The notes below the pieces were generated by a model. That model was not told the origin of the DNA and ran no database searches. It was given only the letters and a program-made list of their open reading frames with translations. This document shows, one piece after another, positions 53,318-62,341 of a stretch of DNA of 64,000 bases. The stretch is taken from assembly GCA_024742995.1 (NCBI GenBank), contig JANSXK010000003.1, positions 62,001 through 126,000 of the forward strand. Direction: 5' to 3'. Within the stretch, counting starts at the first letter, position 1; every line of letters begins with the position of its first letter. The stretch is from Gammaproteobacteria bacterium. Lineage in GTDB: Bacteria > Pseudomonadota > Gammaproteobacteria > Legionellales > Legionellaceae. The translations under genes were made by a program, and so were the position numbers.

Positions 53318-53698
53318 ATGAGTAAACACGATATTGGAAAACAACGTATTAAAGAGATTATTGGTGACAGAGCAGATGGCCTTATCAAAATGTTTGAGGA
53401 TATTTCGCCTGATTTTACCAAGTATATTGTTGAATTTGGATACGGAGATATTTATGCAAGACCTGGTTTTGCAGATAAATATCGTGAACTTGCTGCTGTG
53501 GCTTGTTTAATTGGTCAGGGAAATACAAACGTACCTTTGAAAGCACATCTCAAGGGCATGCTAAACGTAGGGTGGAGCAAGCAAGATATTATTGAATTGA
53601 TTATTTTTCTCATTGGCTATGTCGGCTTTCCTGCATGCGTTGATGCAATGTTGGTGCTTGGACAGATCATTGATGAAGAAAAAACCGATGTGTCTTGA
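53318..53698 (+). CDS. Carboxymuconolactone decarboxylase family protein
   Basis: A 126-aa small helical protein of the CMD family. REL(A)AVACLIGQGNTNVPLKAHLKGMLNVGWSKQDI is the core helix pair, and a His equivalent is in LKAHLKG. It lacks the CxxC of AhpD-type peroxidase partners, so it belongs to the gamma-carboxymuconolactone-like branch. No protocatechuate pathway genes are near, so the natural reaction is not clear. It is cotranscribed with the LOG gene. Confidence 0.85.
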   Translation: MSKHDIGKQRIKEIIGDRADGLIKMFEDISPDFTKYIVEFGYGDIYARPGFADKYRELAAVACLIGQGNTNVPLKAHLKGMLNVGWSKQDIIELIIFLIGYVGFPACVDAMLVLGQIIDEEKTDVS

Positions 53699-53731
53699 TA
53701 GAATTTACAGGGCTTAGGGTTAAAGACTTCT

Positions 53732-54523
53732 CTAGCTATCAATACCCTTGGCAAGATTAACCACCGCTTTAGTAGTACTGGGCGAATATTTCATATTGGC
53801 GCATTCCAGCTCGTGAAAGTTTTTATCATCAAACCATTCGACTTTGTAGATAAAGCCAGAGTTTGGGCTGCCTTGTACCGTCGTGATGGTTGGTTTTTTG
53901 TTTATTGTGTAGGTCACATCTTCAACGGCTAATTCAGCAGCAGTATTAGACGCTTTGACGTTCATCATGCCGTAAGAACAGGTGCCGATGTCTTTGACGT
54001 CGAAAAATTGTGCGGCGCCAGACCAGCCGCCTTTTTCTTTATGAAAGCCACCCTGGGGTGCGGCGCCAATAAGGGTGATTTTTTTAACGCCAAATGGATT
54101 ATTTGGCGCAGTTAAGCCTTTGTGTTGCGTGATGCCGGTAAATTTGAAGGCTAACTTTAAGTTTTGTATGTTTGGCCTAAGACCGGTGTCACTGTCATTG
54201 CTAGGTGATGCATTTAGTTTGAAATTGACTTTCGCTTTGTCACGCATGTTGAGTAATTCTTTTGGGTGCTCAGAAACCTCTATCGCATAGCCTAATGTTT
54301 TCATTTCTTCTTCGGCTTTTTTACCCAGCGCCAATTGTACTTCAGATAAGTGTAGCTTTGCTCTAGGAACCAATTTGATGCCAGATCCAGGCAAGGGCAG
54401 ACCCAAGTCTGAGAGTATTTTCATGCGCTTTTGTTCATCTGTTTTTTCTTGGTCATTGACAGGCGGTTTTGCGGCAAAAACGGAGCATGACGCAAGCAAG
54501 ATGATGAAGGTGTAGGGCTTCAT
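53732..54523 (-). CDS. Secreted protein of unknown function (263 aa)
   Basis: I do not recognise the mature sequence. The N-terminus MKPYTFIILLASCSVFAAKPP is a signal peptide. The mature part is hydrophilic and beta-rich, with a segment GGFHKEKGGWSGAAQFFDVKDIGTCSYG and two Cys (DIGTC, ELECA) that could form a disulfide. It is preceded (minus strand) by another small secreted protein 18 nt upstream, so the two are likely one unit. Confidence 0.6.
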   Translation of the reverse strand: MKPYTFIILLASCSVFAAKPPVNDQEKTDEQKRMKILSDLGLPLPGSGIKLVPRAKLHLSEVQLALGKKAEEEMKTLGYAIEVSEHPKELLNMRDKAKVNFKLNASPSNDSDTGLRPNIQNLKLAFKFTGITQHKGLTAPNNPFGVKKITLIGAAPQGGFHKEKGGWSGAAQFFDVKDIGTCSYGMMNVKASNTAAELAVEDVTYTINKKPTITTVQGSPNSGFIYKVEWFDDKNFHELECANMKYSPSTTKAVVNLAKGIDS

Positions 54524-54541
54524 AAAAATTCTCCAATGCAG

Positions 54542-54916
54542 TTAGAGCCAACCATCAATAATATTGCAACCTTTGGCATAGGTCGTATCCAATGATAGGG
54601 TCTTGTGATAGTCTGCCAAATAATGATATCCCCATACAACAAAGCCACCACGCGCACCCTCACCCCAGTGAATTGCTGCAACACGGTCGTTGTGCTGGAA
54701 ACCCGTATCAATCGAATGCATTTCTTTCGTAGGACGGTGCTTATGGACACTAACTACTCTCCAATTAAATGGATGTCCACGCCACCAAGTGATTGACTCA
54801 TTATTGATACAGTTTGCACGACTATGAACGGTGGTTTTATACAGGCCCGCATGACAAACAAGTGCCATAAAAAGGGCGGTTAATGAAATCAGGCATTTGA
54901 TGTTAGTATGCTTCAT
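54542..54916 (-). CDS. Small secreted protein with conserved-looking Cys pair (124 aa)
   Basis: A signal peptide (residues 1-23, ending CHA) leads a ~100-residue Trp/His-rich mature domain (ITWWRGHPFNWRVVSVHKH, DRVAAIHWGEGARGGFVVWGYHYLADYH) with Cys at both ends (SRANCINN, AKGCNII), probably disulfide-bonded. No family is recognised. It is transcribed with the 263-aa secreted gene downstream. Confidence 0.6.
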   Translation of the reverse strand: MKHTNIKCLISLTALFMALVCHAGLYKTTVHSRANCINNESITWWRGHPFNWRVVSVHKHRPTKEMHSIDTGFQHNDRVAAIHWGEGARGGFVVWGYHYLADYHKTLSLDTTYAKGCNIIDGWL

Positions 54917-55156
54917 AAAGCACTCTTTTGCTGGACTTCCTTGGTTGGTGAGAATATATCATAGTGTTTTTTGCTGCACAATATTCACTAGGTATGAGTC
55001 GCTTTAAAAAATAGAGCTTGGTGCATCCGTATCAGTAACGTCAAGCATGTTTCTAGATATGAAATTGACTTCTTTCGGCATCCATGAAAAACTTGCCGGC
55101 ATGGAGCAGTAATAAAAAACATATCATTTGTTTTTTAAGAAAGATGGTACGGATGT

Positions 55157-56551
55157 ATGCTGAAAAATAAACCAACCTTGTTCAGTCTCATGGTCATTGT
55201 CGTATCCTCTGCAGCGCACGCAAAAAGTATATACCCCGCTGAGATTATGGGTAGAAGCTTGGGTGTTTTGGGTTTGGGGCCATTTGGTCATGTCGGTATT
55301 GCGACTGCTGATATGCTGTCTTCTAAAGGGATGTTGCAACATGCCACCCAAGTCATAGAAGTACTCAATGAAAATCCTGTCGGTCAGATAAATTCAATAG
55401 ATAATTTTAAATCTCGTTCCAAATATTGGGGGAGTAAATACGGTGTGGCTGATAGGGGGGAGCGAGGCTATAGGGTGCTTATTGAAGCCAATCATCAGCG
55501 TTGGTGGTGTCCCAGGTACACGCAAGATACAAATTATCATATCGGCAAAGGGAATCTTAAAACCGGCGCAGTAGAGGAATGCGGTAAATGGCGCTGTGAC
55601 ACCTATGTTTGGTGGGCTTTTTATAGTCAAGGTTGGGACATCATGCCAGGACGTGCTTGGTTCCCAAGTGTGTTGTTTCATCATTTTCCTTATGCCAATG
55701 ACGTCAGATCATTGAGATTGAATAAAGACAATAACAAACGTTTAGACGATGTCAGTGCGCAAGCGCTGAATGCGATGCCAATGGAGGCGTTTCAAATGAT
55801 CATAGATATGACCCCTGCAATGTATCATATCGAACCACAATCTGTTTCTGCAGAAATGCGGCTTGCTTATGATAAAACGCTAAATGAGTCAAAGCGCGGT
55901 ATCATGATTGATCGATTATTCTCAAGAGATACAGAGCCTGATTTAATTTCCAAACTATTAAAATTATATCAGGAGACAGATAGTCTCGAACTCAGAAGTA
56001 AAATCATTGAAGGTTTTATGTTTTATAATCAACAGCATAGAACAGTGAACCTATATATCAATCAAGAGCAATTATTATTAAAGTCTTTTTTTGCTGATTT
56101 ATTAGCGTCTAAATCATTGCCTGCAAAAAATACTGATCTTGCCACGAGAGGTTTTATTGATACGCATTCTCCAGAAGAAATCATGAACAGTCTTGATAAA
56201 ATTGATGCCAAACTTCTTACGGTAGGTCATTATTCATCCATCATGTTAAAGTACTCTTTGGTGCATCAATCGAAAGCCTTACAGCGTATTTATATTGCGT
56301 CCATTATTGATGAACTGCGAGCAGCTGATAATTCGGATTTAGATAGCTATTTATTTGGCCCGTTAGCAATTGGGTATCAAGGCACAGGAAAAAACTTATT
56401 GGAACCAGAATCCAGACAGATGATCATCGATTATTTAAAACAGGTTCGGGATAAATATACCATAGCAGGTATCAAAGCTGATCCTAACGATATCCATCGC
56501 CAAATGACTGCTGTGTCTTATTTTGAATTGATTAAAAATATGGGTGTTTGA
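55157..56551 (+). CDS. Secreted permuted papain-like (NlpC/P60-type) protein
   Basis: A 464-aa exported protein. A signal peptide covers residues 1-22 (ending AAHA). The next ~150 residues have GPFGHVGIAT (His45) and, 100 residues on, CGKWRCDTYVWWAF (Cys147). His before Cys, with GHVGI and RCD(T/S)-type contexts, is the order of circularly permuted NlpC/P60 or YiiX-like amidases. The C-terminal ~250 residues are helical, of unknown kind (possibly HEAT-like). It could act on peptidoglycan, lipid or protein substrates. It stands alone and ends before a perfect 26-bp palindrome. Confidence 0.62.
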   Translation: MLKNKPTLFSLMVIVVSSAAHAKSIYPAEIMGRSLGVLGLGPFGHVGIATADMLSSKGMLQHATQVIEVLNENPVGQINSIDNFKSRSKYWGSKYGVADRGERGYRVLIEANHQRWWCPRYTQDTNYHIGKGNLKTGAVEECGKWRCDTYVWWAFYSQGWDIMPGRAWFPSVLFHHFPYANDVRSLRLNKDNNKRLDDVSAQALNAMPMEAFQMIIDMTPAMYHIEPQSVSAEMRLAYDKTLNESKRGIMIDRLFSRDTEPDLISKLLKLYQETDSLELRSKIIEGFMFYNQQHRTVNLYINQEQLLLKSFFADLLASKSLPAKNTDLATRGFIDTHSPEEIMNSLDKIDAKLLTVGHYSSIMLKYSLVHQSKALQRIYIASIIDELRAADNSDLDSYLFGPLAIGYQGTGKNLLEPESRQMIIDYLKQVRDKYTIAGIKADPNDIHRQMTAVSYFELIKNMGV

Positions 56552-56574
56552 GAGGGTTGGTTTCAATGTAAGCT

Positions 56575-56600
56575 CTCCTACATCCCGCGGGATGTAGGAG
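56575..56600. repeat. Perfect 26-bp GC-rich palindrome
   Basis: CTCCTACATCCCG followed immediately by CGGGATGTAGGAG is a perfect inverted repeat with no loop bases between the arms. It lies 23 bp after the stop of the 464-aa gene and ~93 bp from the end of the convergent 127-aa gene. It resembles the CTACGTCCCG elements elsewhere in the window. No T-run follows, so it is not a typical terminator. Confidence 0.6.
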
Positions 56601-56693
56601 CAAAGTTTAGGTGGTGGTACCAAATAATAACTGATTTGATTTTTACGGACGCCCGTTGGGAAGAGATTCCTCATTTGTTTTTTCTTCTTCGTT

Positions 56694-57077
56694 TCAGAAG
56701 GTGATAGAGTTGTATTGGTTAGACTCAGGATCCCTTGTATTTTCACGGTTGTTGCCATCTTCATCTTCATCATATATAGCTGCTGTGCCAGTTGAGCTAG
56801 TTTCTGCACTTGCAGCAATAGCCTGGTGACTTGTTCTCTGTTTGTAACAGCAAATACCGCAAATACAACAAAAGATAAATACCAGTCCTGCACCTACAGC
56901 AGTATAAATAATTTTCTCTTCTCTTGAAAAAAAGCCCCAATAATCATCATCATAGACCTCATCTCTCAAACTTCGAAGATAGATAGGACCACCTATCTCG
57001 ACTTGATCTAAGACAGCGGTGCTAAATTCAGAGATAAACTCAAATAGCATGTACAATTCCTCAAGAAAATTGCACAT
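56694..57077 (-). CDS. Single-pass membrane protein with Cys-rich juxtamembrane patch
   Basis: A 127-aa protein of unknown function. An acidic N-terminal half (SLRDEVYDDDYWGFF) is followed by one TM segment (about 58-77) ending in FIFCCICGICCYK, five Cys in nine residues next to basic residues. The tail is acidic and Ser/Thr-rich (AAIYDEDEDGNN, and ends QYNSITF). This layout looks like a eukaryotic type I-like membrane protein with a lipidation-type Cys patch. An effector placed in host membranes is possible but unproven. Confidence 0.5.
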   Translation of the reverse strand: MCNFLEELYMLFEFISEFSTAVLDQVEIGGPIYLRSLRDEVYDDDYWGFFSREEKIIYTAVGAGLVFIFCCICGICCYKQRTSHQAIAASAETSSTGTAAIYDEDEDGNNRENTRDPESNQYNSITF

Positions 57078-57137
57078 GCTAACATATTTTTTGACTTAAA
57101 AATACATTTAGTGCTCTTTTTATCAACACTAAATATG

Positions 57138-57578
57138 TTATTTGATGCCAATATAGATCGCAACTTTGTCTGTGCTGGTATAAAACTCAAAGTCACTTAG
57201 AAAATTGCGTTGATAAGGACTGGTGTCGTTAAAATAGGCCCAAATTTCTTGCCAGGTTTTGATCACAGTTTCTGGCATGGGACCTTCGTTTTCAAACACA
57301 AGGTAGTTTCCGGGTTGAATGGTCATATGATCCAAATACGTTTTTTTTGAATCGAAAGGCACGCCAGCCAGCACGGTATACAAGCCATTCGCGTCTGATG
57401 CATAGTCCGAATAGACGCCATAAATTTCTGGATTATTGACCAGTGGGCTTGCATAGAATTTTTGCCAAATATCAGGAATTTTAGCCGTTTCTTCGTTCAA
57501 TTCATCACTATTTTGTGTCCGTGTGCTAAAGCCATGAATTTTGATGCCATCCACATGTTTTACAGTAGGTGCTGTCAT
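57138..57578 (-). CDS. GyrI-like / effector-binding domain protein
   Basis: A 146-aa protein resembling the AraC effector-binding (GyrI-like) domain. It includes IHGFSTRTQNSDE at the start, IYGVYSDYASDANGLYTVLAGV, the conserved PGNYLVFENEGPMPETVIKTWQEIWAYF, and a C-terminal strand KVAIYIGIK. Such domains bind hydrophobic small molecules. It follows the vWA gene by 13 nt on the same strand, so they are likely cotranscribed. Confidence 0.85.
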   Translation of the reverse strand: MTAPTVKHVDGIKIHGFSTRTQNSDELNEETAKIPDIWQKFYASPLVNNPEIYGVYSDYASDANGLYTVLAGVPFDSKKTYLDHMTIQPGNYLVFENEGPMPETVIKTWQEIWAYFNDTSPYQRNFLSDFEFYTSTDKVAIYIGIK

Positions 57579-57591
57579 TATTTTCTCCGAG

Positions 57592-59565
57592 TTAAAAATG
57601 ATGATTCGTCATAGGTGGTGTGCTGTCGTATTGTGTACAACCATACACCAGCAGGGGCAAAGCAATCCCTGCACTTACGGCGCAAGTGGTAACAAAAAGG
57701 GATGCGCTGATGCCGCTAGCGGCAATCACCGCAGTGGAGGCAAAAGCAGTGGTTCCTCCGTAATATCCTGCAGTCGTGCCAGCAGCTGCAAGTAGGCCTC
57801 CTTTTAACATAAAGGACAAGCCTTTTTGCATCTGATGATTAGACATTGGCTGAGAGGGTATTTGCCGCGCAGGTTGTTGCTTATTTTTTATACACCCATA
57901 CACCAGCAGGGGCAAAGCAATCCCTGCACTTACGGCGCAAGTGGTAACAAAAAGGGATGCGCTAATACCGCTAGCGGCAATCACTGTAGTGGAGGCAAAA
58001 GCAGTGGTTCCACCGTAATATCCTGCAGTTGTGCCAGCCGCTGCAAGCAGCGCTCCTTTTAGAATAAAAGGAGCGCTGTCTCTCATTTTTTGAGCAGCTA
58101 TTTTCAAAATTCGCTTAAGGCCATACACCATTAAAGGCAAGGCAATCCCTAAGCTTACAGCACAACCCGTAGCGCTGATTCCGATGGCAGTTACCATCGT
58201 AGCGGCAAAGCCAGCTGTACCAATGAAATATCCGGCAGTCGCGCCGGCAATTGCGAGTACGACTCCTATTAAAGCAGATGGTAAAAAGCTTCGCGCATGC
58301 TGAATAATTGTTTGTAAAGCAGATTTTAACCGCCCAAACAGTAACTGAATCCTGTTTTGATGTGCCAAGGATTCTGCATCCTTGGTTGTATTAATTTCTG
58401 GAGCCGCAGCTTTTGTTGGTAAAAAAATTGTTTTTCTGGCTACTGCAATCAAGCCGCTCATCAACAAAGAAATACCAGCCATCGCTACCATCGCAATCAT
58501 GATGATAGATTGCCAGATCGCTAAACTAAATGGTGGTAAAGATACCACCCATAGCCCAGTGCCTGCTAGTAATGTTAGTCCAATTGCAATTTGTCCTAAA
58601 GCAAGCATCCAACTATAAGTACTATTGTTTTTCCACTTGAACGAAGTAATACCCAATTCAAGAGATGACCCATTTTCCAAGGTTTGATACTCATCGGATG
58701 TCAGTCTTCGTGTAGCTTGTAATGACCTATCGTCACAATGAAACGTGAGTTCTAAGTGTTTGATTGGCGTCGGCGCGCTAAGATAAATATCAGTGCTCGT
58801 TGGTGACTCGCCATCATAGCAAACCCGATTCAAAACTCTTTTAACGTCGAGCCGTGTAAAATTGGGTTGGACTGGACTAGAGACTGTCATATCTATGGTT
58901 GCTGGCCGGGAAGAGTGCGCTATTGCTTGTCTAAATGCCATATCGAATGCATTTTGGTATGCCATGGGTGTACGGCGGTTAATATATAGCGCATTTGTAT
59001 CACTTAAGCGAGCAAGTTCATTTAATAGTGAACTTTCAGCATCCAAAATACCAATAGGAATAATGCGCAGATTTTTTTGCTTAGAAAAGGGCGCGAATAA
59101 AGCTTGAGCATTGGACGAATGATCTTGTCCATCTGTTAAAAAAATAATGCTGGTATGGCTGTTTGGAGGCAGTATGTCTGCGGTATTTACGCCGTTAAAT
59201 GCGTTTTGAAAAGAAGTGCCACCTGATGCGCTTATTTTTTTAATGCTGTCTTTGGCTTGGGCTAATTCCTCATGACTGGCTGTTTTGCATTGCACCATAG
59301 GTGTGGCATCATTATTAAAAGTCACGATGCTAAATGTATCGTTCGGCTGGAGTTTATCGAGCAAATTTGATACGGCAAGCATTACTTCTGATAATGGTTG
59401 CCCGTTCATACTGCCGCTGATGTCGAGAAGGAATACAATGTTTTTGGGATGGATATGCTGTGGCGCAGGATGCGCAATTAACGACGGCGTGATTTTCCAG
59501 AAACCTGCCAATGCTTTAGAAATAGATACAGTAATTCTGACGTCATTTTCGGTAATGGTGTTCAT
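57592..59565 (-). CDS. vWA-domain protein with repeated transmembrane C-terminus
   Basis: A 657-aa protein. The N-terminal vWA domain (about 40-215) has the MIDAS motif FLLDISGSM (Asp48, Ser50, Ser52), QPNDTFSIVTFN and IIFLTDGQDHS. A beta-rich linker follows, then two TM segments (about 335-395). The C-terminus has three copies of an 80-90-residue membrane unit (LLAAAGTTAGYYGGTTAFAS...AVSAGIALPLLVYG); the last two are nearly identical. The vWA probably faces the cytoplasm or periplasm and binds a metal-bridged ligand. It heads a unit with the GyrI-like gene. Confidence 0.82.
   Translation of the reverse strand: MNTITENDVRITVSISKALAGFWKITPSLIAHPAPQHIHPKNIVFLLDISGSMNGQPLSEVMLAVSNLLDKLQPNDTFSIVTFNNDATPMVQCKTASHEELAQAKDSIKKISASGGTSFQNAFNGVNTADILPPNSHTSIIFLTDGQDHSSNAQALFAPFSKQKNLRIIPIGILDAESSLLNELARLSDTNALYINRRTPMAYQNAFDMAFRQAIAHSSRPATIDMTVSSPVQPNFTRLDVKRVLNRVCYDGESPTSTDIYLSAPTPIKHLELTFHCDDRSLQATRRLTSDEYQTLENGSSLELGITSFKWKNNSTYSWMLALGQIAIGLTLLAGTGLWVVSLPPFSLAIWQSIIMIAMVAMAGISLLMSGLIAVARKTIFLPTKAAAPEINTTKDAESLAHQNRIQLLFGRLKSALQTIIQHARSFLPSALIGVVLAIAGATAGYFIGTAGFAATMVTAIGISATGCAVSLGIALPLMVYGLKRILKIAAQKMRDSAPFILKGALLAAAGTTAGYYGGTTAFASTTVIAASGISASLFVTTCAVSAGIALPLLVYGCIKNKQQPARQIPSQPMSNHQMQKGLSFMLKGGLLAAAGTTAGYYGGTTAFASTAVIAASGISASLFVTTCAVSAGIALPLLVYGCTQYDSTPPMTNHHF
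57641..58070. repeat. Near-identical 175-bp direct repeat inside the vWA gene
   Basis: Copy A begins at 57641 (CCATACACCAGCAGGGGC) and copy B at 57896 with the same 18 bases. They run in register for about 175 bp with roughly a dozen differences, at a period of 255 bp (85 codons, in frame). A third, diverged unit lies at about 58122-58290. The level of identity implies recent duplication or gene conversion. Confidence 0.85.
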
Positions 59566-59660
59566 GAACAGCCTTGTTTGGATGTATCATGCGGCATTGT
59601 ATCCAAATTGGAATAAATAAAAAAGTGTTCATATCTTGCGTCCATCACATTGTTGCAGAT

Positions 59661-60419
59661 TCAAGATCTCGGTTTCACAATGATGGCGTCACTGACTTGA
59701 CTGAATCCGGGAACATCAAGTGAAAAATGATCCATTTTTGCGTAGAGTTGCGTGGAACTACCCCCATCTAAATTGAGGGCATCCACACAGTGATACGGAG
59801 AGTTTTTTAATGTTTTGGCTAGATCTGTGGTCGTCATAGGCAAATTTTCAGTGACCATCAAGATCACTTTCCCTTTGGCGGTAATGCCCAAAGCAGATCG
59901 ATTAGCAAAGCCTGGTTTGAGTGATGGAATTTCCCCAGAAATCAGTAAACGCGGTCCGGTTTGTATGGCAAAATCAATAGCGCTGTTGCGGTGGAAATTA
60001 CGAGGGGATGAGATGGATGCCGTATGATTTTTAATGGAAAAAACACCCCACCAACTGATATATTTGACAGGGTTTAAGAGCTTATGATTATTAATCCGCA
60101 AGCCTAACGGTTCTTTTTTGGGGCTAAAAAATCCGCCGTTTACCGCAATCAAGGCGTTGCTGTATTCTTGAAAAGCTTGCGCTGAAGCGTAATGTTTGGG
60201 TAAGTCTTTTGCCATGACCAGACCCAATTGGTAACGCGCTGGATCGATTTGAAACGCATGGATATGGGACCATTGCGACAAAGGTTGTGGTTTGTAATCA
60301 AGATATTCCAAACCAGGCGCAATCTGTTGCCAAGACTCAGCATGTGCGCTTGGTGATAATAAGTAACACAGTATCAGCAGTATATGAGTTAACGGTGTTT
60401 TTTTACGTGCTCTGAACAT
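59661..60419 (-). CDS. Secreted phosphodiester-glycosidase-like (NAGPA/DUF2233) protein
   Basis: A 252-aa exported protein. A signal peptide ends at residue ~27 (PSAHA). The family motifs are IAVNGGFFSP near residue 95 and ALNLDGGSSTQLYA near residue 218, the DGGxST signature of NAGPA/DUF2233 domains that bind sugar-phosphodiesters. The human NAGPA enzyme uncovers mannose-6-phosphate; bacterial members act on exopolysaccharide or cell-wall glycans. The substrate is unknown here. Confidence 0.8.
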   Translation of the reverse strand: MFRARKKTPLTHILLILCYLLSPSAHAESWQQIAPGLEYLDYKPQPLSQWSHIHAFQIDPARYQLGLVMAKDLPKHYASAQAFQEYSNALIAVNGGFFSPKKEPLGLRINNHKLLNPVKYISWWGVFSIKNHTASISSPRNFHRNSAIDFAIQTGPRLLISGEIPSLKPGFANRSALGITAKGKVILMVTENLPMTTTDLAKTLKNSPYHCVDALNLDGGSSTQLYAKMDHFSLDVPGFSQVSDAIIVKPRS

Positions 60420-60523
60420 ACTTATCTTGTATCCTTAAGTGCATCGGTAATTGTAAGTACATCTCACTGTTCACCGGATTGCGTCGATTGACGTAAGAGG
60501 TGATGGCTAATTTAGGACTGAAC

Positions 60524-61885
60524 ATGAAAACAATATCGCAAAATAACCCTATCAATACCTCAAAGTCAACCGATCAATTACGAGAGATGATGGAAGATAT
60601 TCTCAATCGTGCTAAAAAATTGGGTGCAACGGATGCCGCGGTTGGTGTAAATATGGACAGCGGATTTTCTGCGGATGTGCGTATGGGTACTGTCGAAACA
60701 GTTGCATTCAGTGAAGATAATAGCGTGGGCGTTACCGTGTATGTTGACAAAGCCAAAGGCAGTGCCAGTTCTAGTGATACTTCTCCAGATGCACTAGATG
60801 CAATGGTCTCAGCCGCTTATGAAATTGCGAAAGTCAGTGCTTCAGATGATTGTTTTGGTTTGCCCGATCCCGCGGAAAATATTGATTTGACTCAAGAATT
60901 GGATTTGGATCACCCGTGGCAAATCACGCCTGAAGAAGCCATCGAACAAGCGTTGGAATGTGAGTCTCATGCACGCGGATTAGATCCGAGGATTGTGAAT
61001 TCTGACGGCGTCGATGTTTCTACCTATCAATTTTGTTTGGGACATGCAGACACGCAGGGATTCTTAGGCATGATTCATGCCACACGTCACTCCATCAGTT
61101 GTTCGATGGTGGCCCAAGAAGAGGGCTCAGCGATGCAAAGAGACTATGAATATACAACGGCACGTCATCATGACGATATGATGTCTTTGTACGACGTTGC
61201 CAAGGGAGCGGTGACACATACCGTGGAACGTTTGGGCGCACGTAAACTCAAAACACAAAAGGCGCCCATACTATTTTCATCACGTATTTCAGGTGGGTTG
61301 ATCTCTTCCTTTATTGGAGCGATTAGTGGCTATAATTTATATCGTAAAAATTCTTTTTTGTTAGATTCAATGGGCCAACAATTATTTCCAGAAACTATCC
61401 AAATGTATGAGCGTCCATGGTTAAAACGTGGACTGGGTTCAGCATTGTTTGATGGTGAAGGGGTAGCAACCCGTCCAAATGTCATTTTGAAAGATGGGAT
61501 CTTGAACCAATATGTTTTGAGCTCTTATACTGCGCGTAAAATGGGATTGAAAACGACCGCAAATCAAGGTGGGGTGTTTAATTTGACAGTAGATCCCACC
61601 GCAGGAGATTTGCAAGATCTATTGCAAACAATGGGGCGAGGGTTATTGGTCACAGAATTGATGGGACAAGGTGTCAATATTTTAACCGGTGACTATTCTC
61701 GTGGTGCCTGTGGATTTTGGGTGGAAGACGGAAAAATTCAACATCCAGTTGAAGAAATTACCATTGCAGGTAATTTAAAAGATATGTTTCGACACATCGT
61801 TGCAATTGGATCAGACCTAAATCCGAATAGTTCTACGTATTGTGGGTCTATTTTGGTTGAGGCTATGACGATTGCAGGTAGTTAA
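60524..61885 (+). CDS. pmbA: Metalloprotease PmbA (TldE)
   Basis: A ~453-aa subunit of the TldD/PmbA protease, which degrades unfolded peptides and processes antitoxins and microcins. Recognisable blocks are AKKLGATDAAVGVN, DNSVGVTVYVDKAKGSASSSD, NVILKDGILNQYVLSSYTARKMG and GDYSRGACGFWVEDGKI. PmbA lacks the HExxH of TldD, as seen here. I favour the ATG at 60524 (MKTISQNN); 60500 is also open. tldD is not in the window. Confidence 0.92.
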   Translation: MKTISQNNPINTSKSTDQLREMMEDILNRAKKLGATDAAVGVNMDSGFSADVRMGTVETVAFSEDNSVGVTVYVDKAKGSASSSDTSPDALDAMVSAAYEIAKVSASDDCFGLPDPAENIDLTQELDLDHPWQITPEEAIEQALECESHARGLDPRIVNSDGVDVSTYQFCLGHADTQGFLGMIHATRHSISCSMVAQEEGSAMQRDYEYTTARHHDDMMSLYDVAKGAVTHTVERLGARKLKTQKAPILFSSRISGGLISSFIGAISGYNLYRKNSFLLDSMGQQLFPETIQMYERPWLKRGLGSALFDGEGVATRPNVILKDGILNQYVLSSYTARKMGLKTTANQGGVFNLTVDPTAGDLQDLLQTMGRGLLVTELMGQGVNILTGDYSRGACGFWVEDGKIQHPVEEITIAGNLKDMFRHIVAIGSDLNPNSSTYCGSILVEAMTIAGS

Positions 61886-61903
61886 CACCAGTTAGTACTG
61901 GCT

Positions 61904-61987
61904 GTCTTTGCGAATGCAATGAAGCAATCCATAATGGTATGAGTAAGAATTAGCAGACTAGCTTGCTTCGCTACTGCTTGCAAAGAC
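61904..61987. repeat. Interspersed palindrome GTCTTTGC...GCAAAGAC
   Basis: The outer arms GTCTTTGC and GCAAAGAC bracket 84 bp that include AATGCAATGAAGCAATCC and GCTTGCTTCGC. It is a degenerate relative of the GTCATTGCGA...GAAGCAATCC interspersed repeat. It lies between the convergent pmbA and infA ends and could serve both 3' ends. Confidence 0.6.
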
Positions 61988-62028
61988 GGTTTTCAGGATT
62001 TCTGAAAATGATGCGATTTACTTCCTCA

Positions 62029-62256
62029 TCATTTATCGTTTTTATCGCGGAAAGTGATACGGCCTTTGGTCAAATCGTAAGGCGTTAATTCGATTTTAAC
62101 TTTGTCACCCGTTAAAATGCGAATGTAGTTTTTGCGCATGCGCCCAGAGATATGAGCGGTGATGATATGGCCATTTTCAAGCTCTACTCGAAACATGGTA
62201 TTGGGTAGCATATCGATGATGGTACCAACCATTTCAATATGATCTTCTTTTGCCAT
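62029..62256 (-). CDS. infA: Translation initiation factor IF-1
   Basis: A 75-aa OB-fold protein of the 30S initiation complex. [49 protein letters not shown] and KGRITFRDK span the whole factor. Length matches the family (71-73), with a short C-terminal extra. Upstream lie the rpsT terminator and rpsT on the same strand. Confidence 0.96.
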   Translation of the reverse strand: MAKEDHIEMVGTIIDMLPNTMFRVELENGHIITAHISGRMRKNYIRILTGDKVKIELTPYDLTKGRITFRDKNDK

Positions 62257-62275
62257 AAACTTTTGTTCTCCACTA

Positions 62276-62307
62276 AATAAAAAAACCGAACCGGCGTACC
62301 GGTTCGG
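62276..62307 (-). terminator. Rho-independent terminator of rpsT
   Basis: On the minus strand CCGAACCG-GTACG-CGGTTCGG pairs around a short loop (at 62286-62307) and is followed by seven T. It lies between rpsT and infA, so infA probably has its own promoter. Confidence 0.8.
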
Positions 62308-62341
62308 GTGTTTTCGGACTTAGAGCGACGGAAACGCTGGA

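Noticed and set aside
53318-53698. CMD protein as AhpD-like peroxidase partner
   Set aside because: The CxxC redox pair is absent, so the AhpD reading is not supported.
56435-56893. Minus-strand 152-aa frame overlapping the 127-aa gene
   Set aside because: It overlaps the end of the 464-aa gene and the perfect palindrome, with low-complexity Lys/Thr sequence; the other frame encodes a coherent membrane protein.
57541-58062. Plus-strand frames with repeated CTYGASGNKKGC
   Set aside because: They are the antisense of the duplicated vWA segment; the repeat itself explains the similarity.
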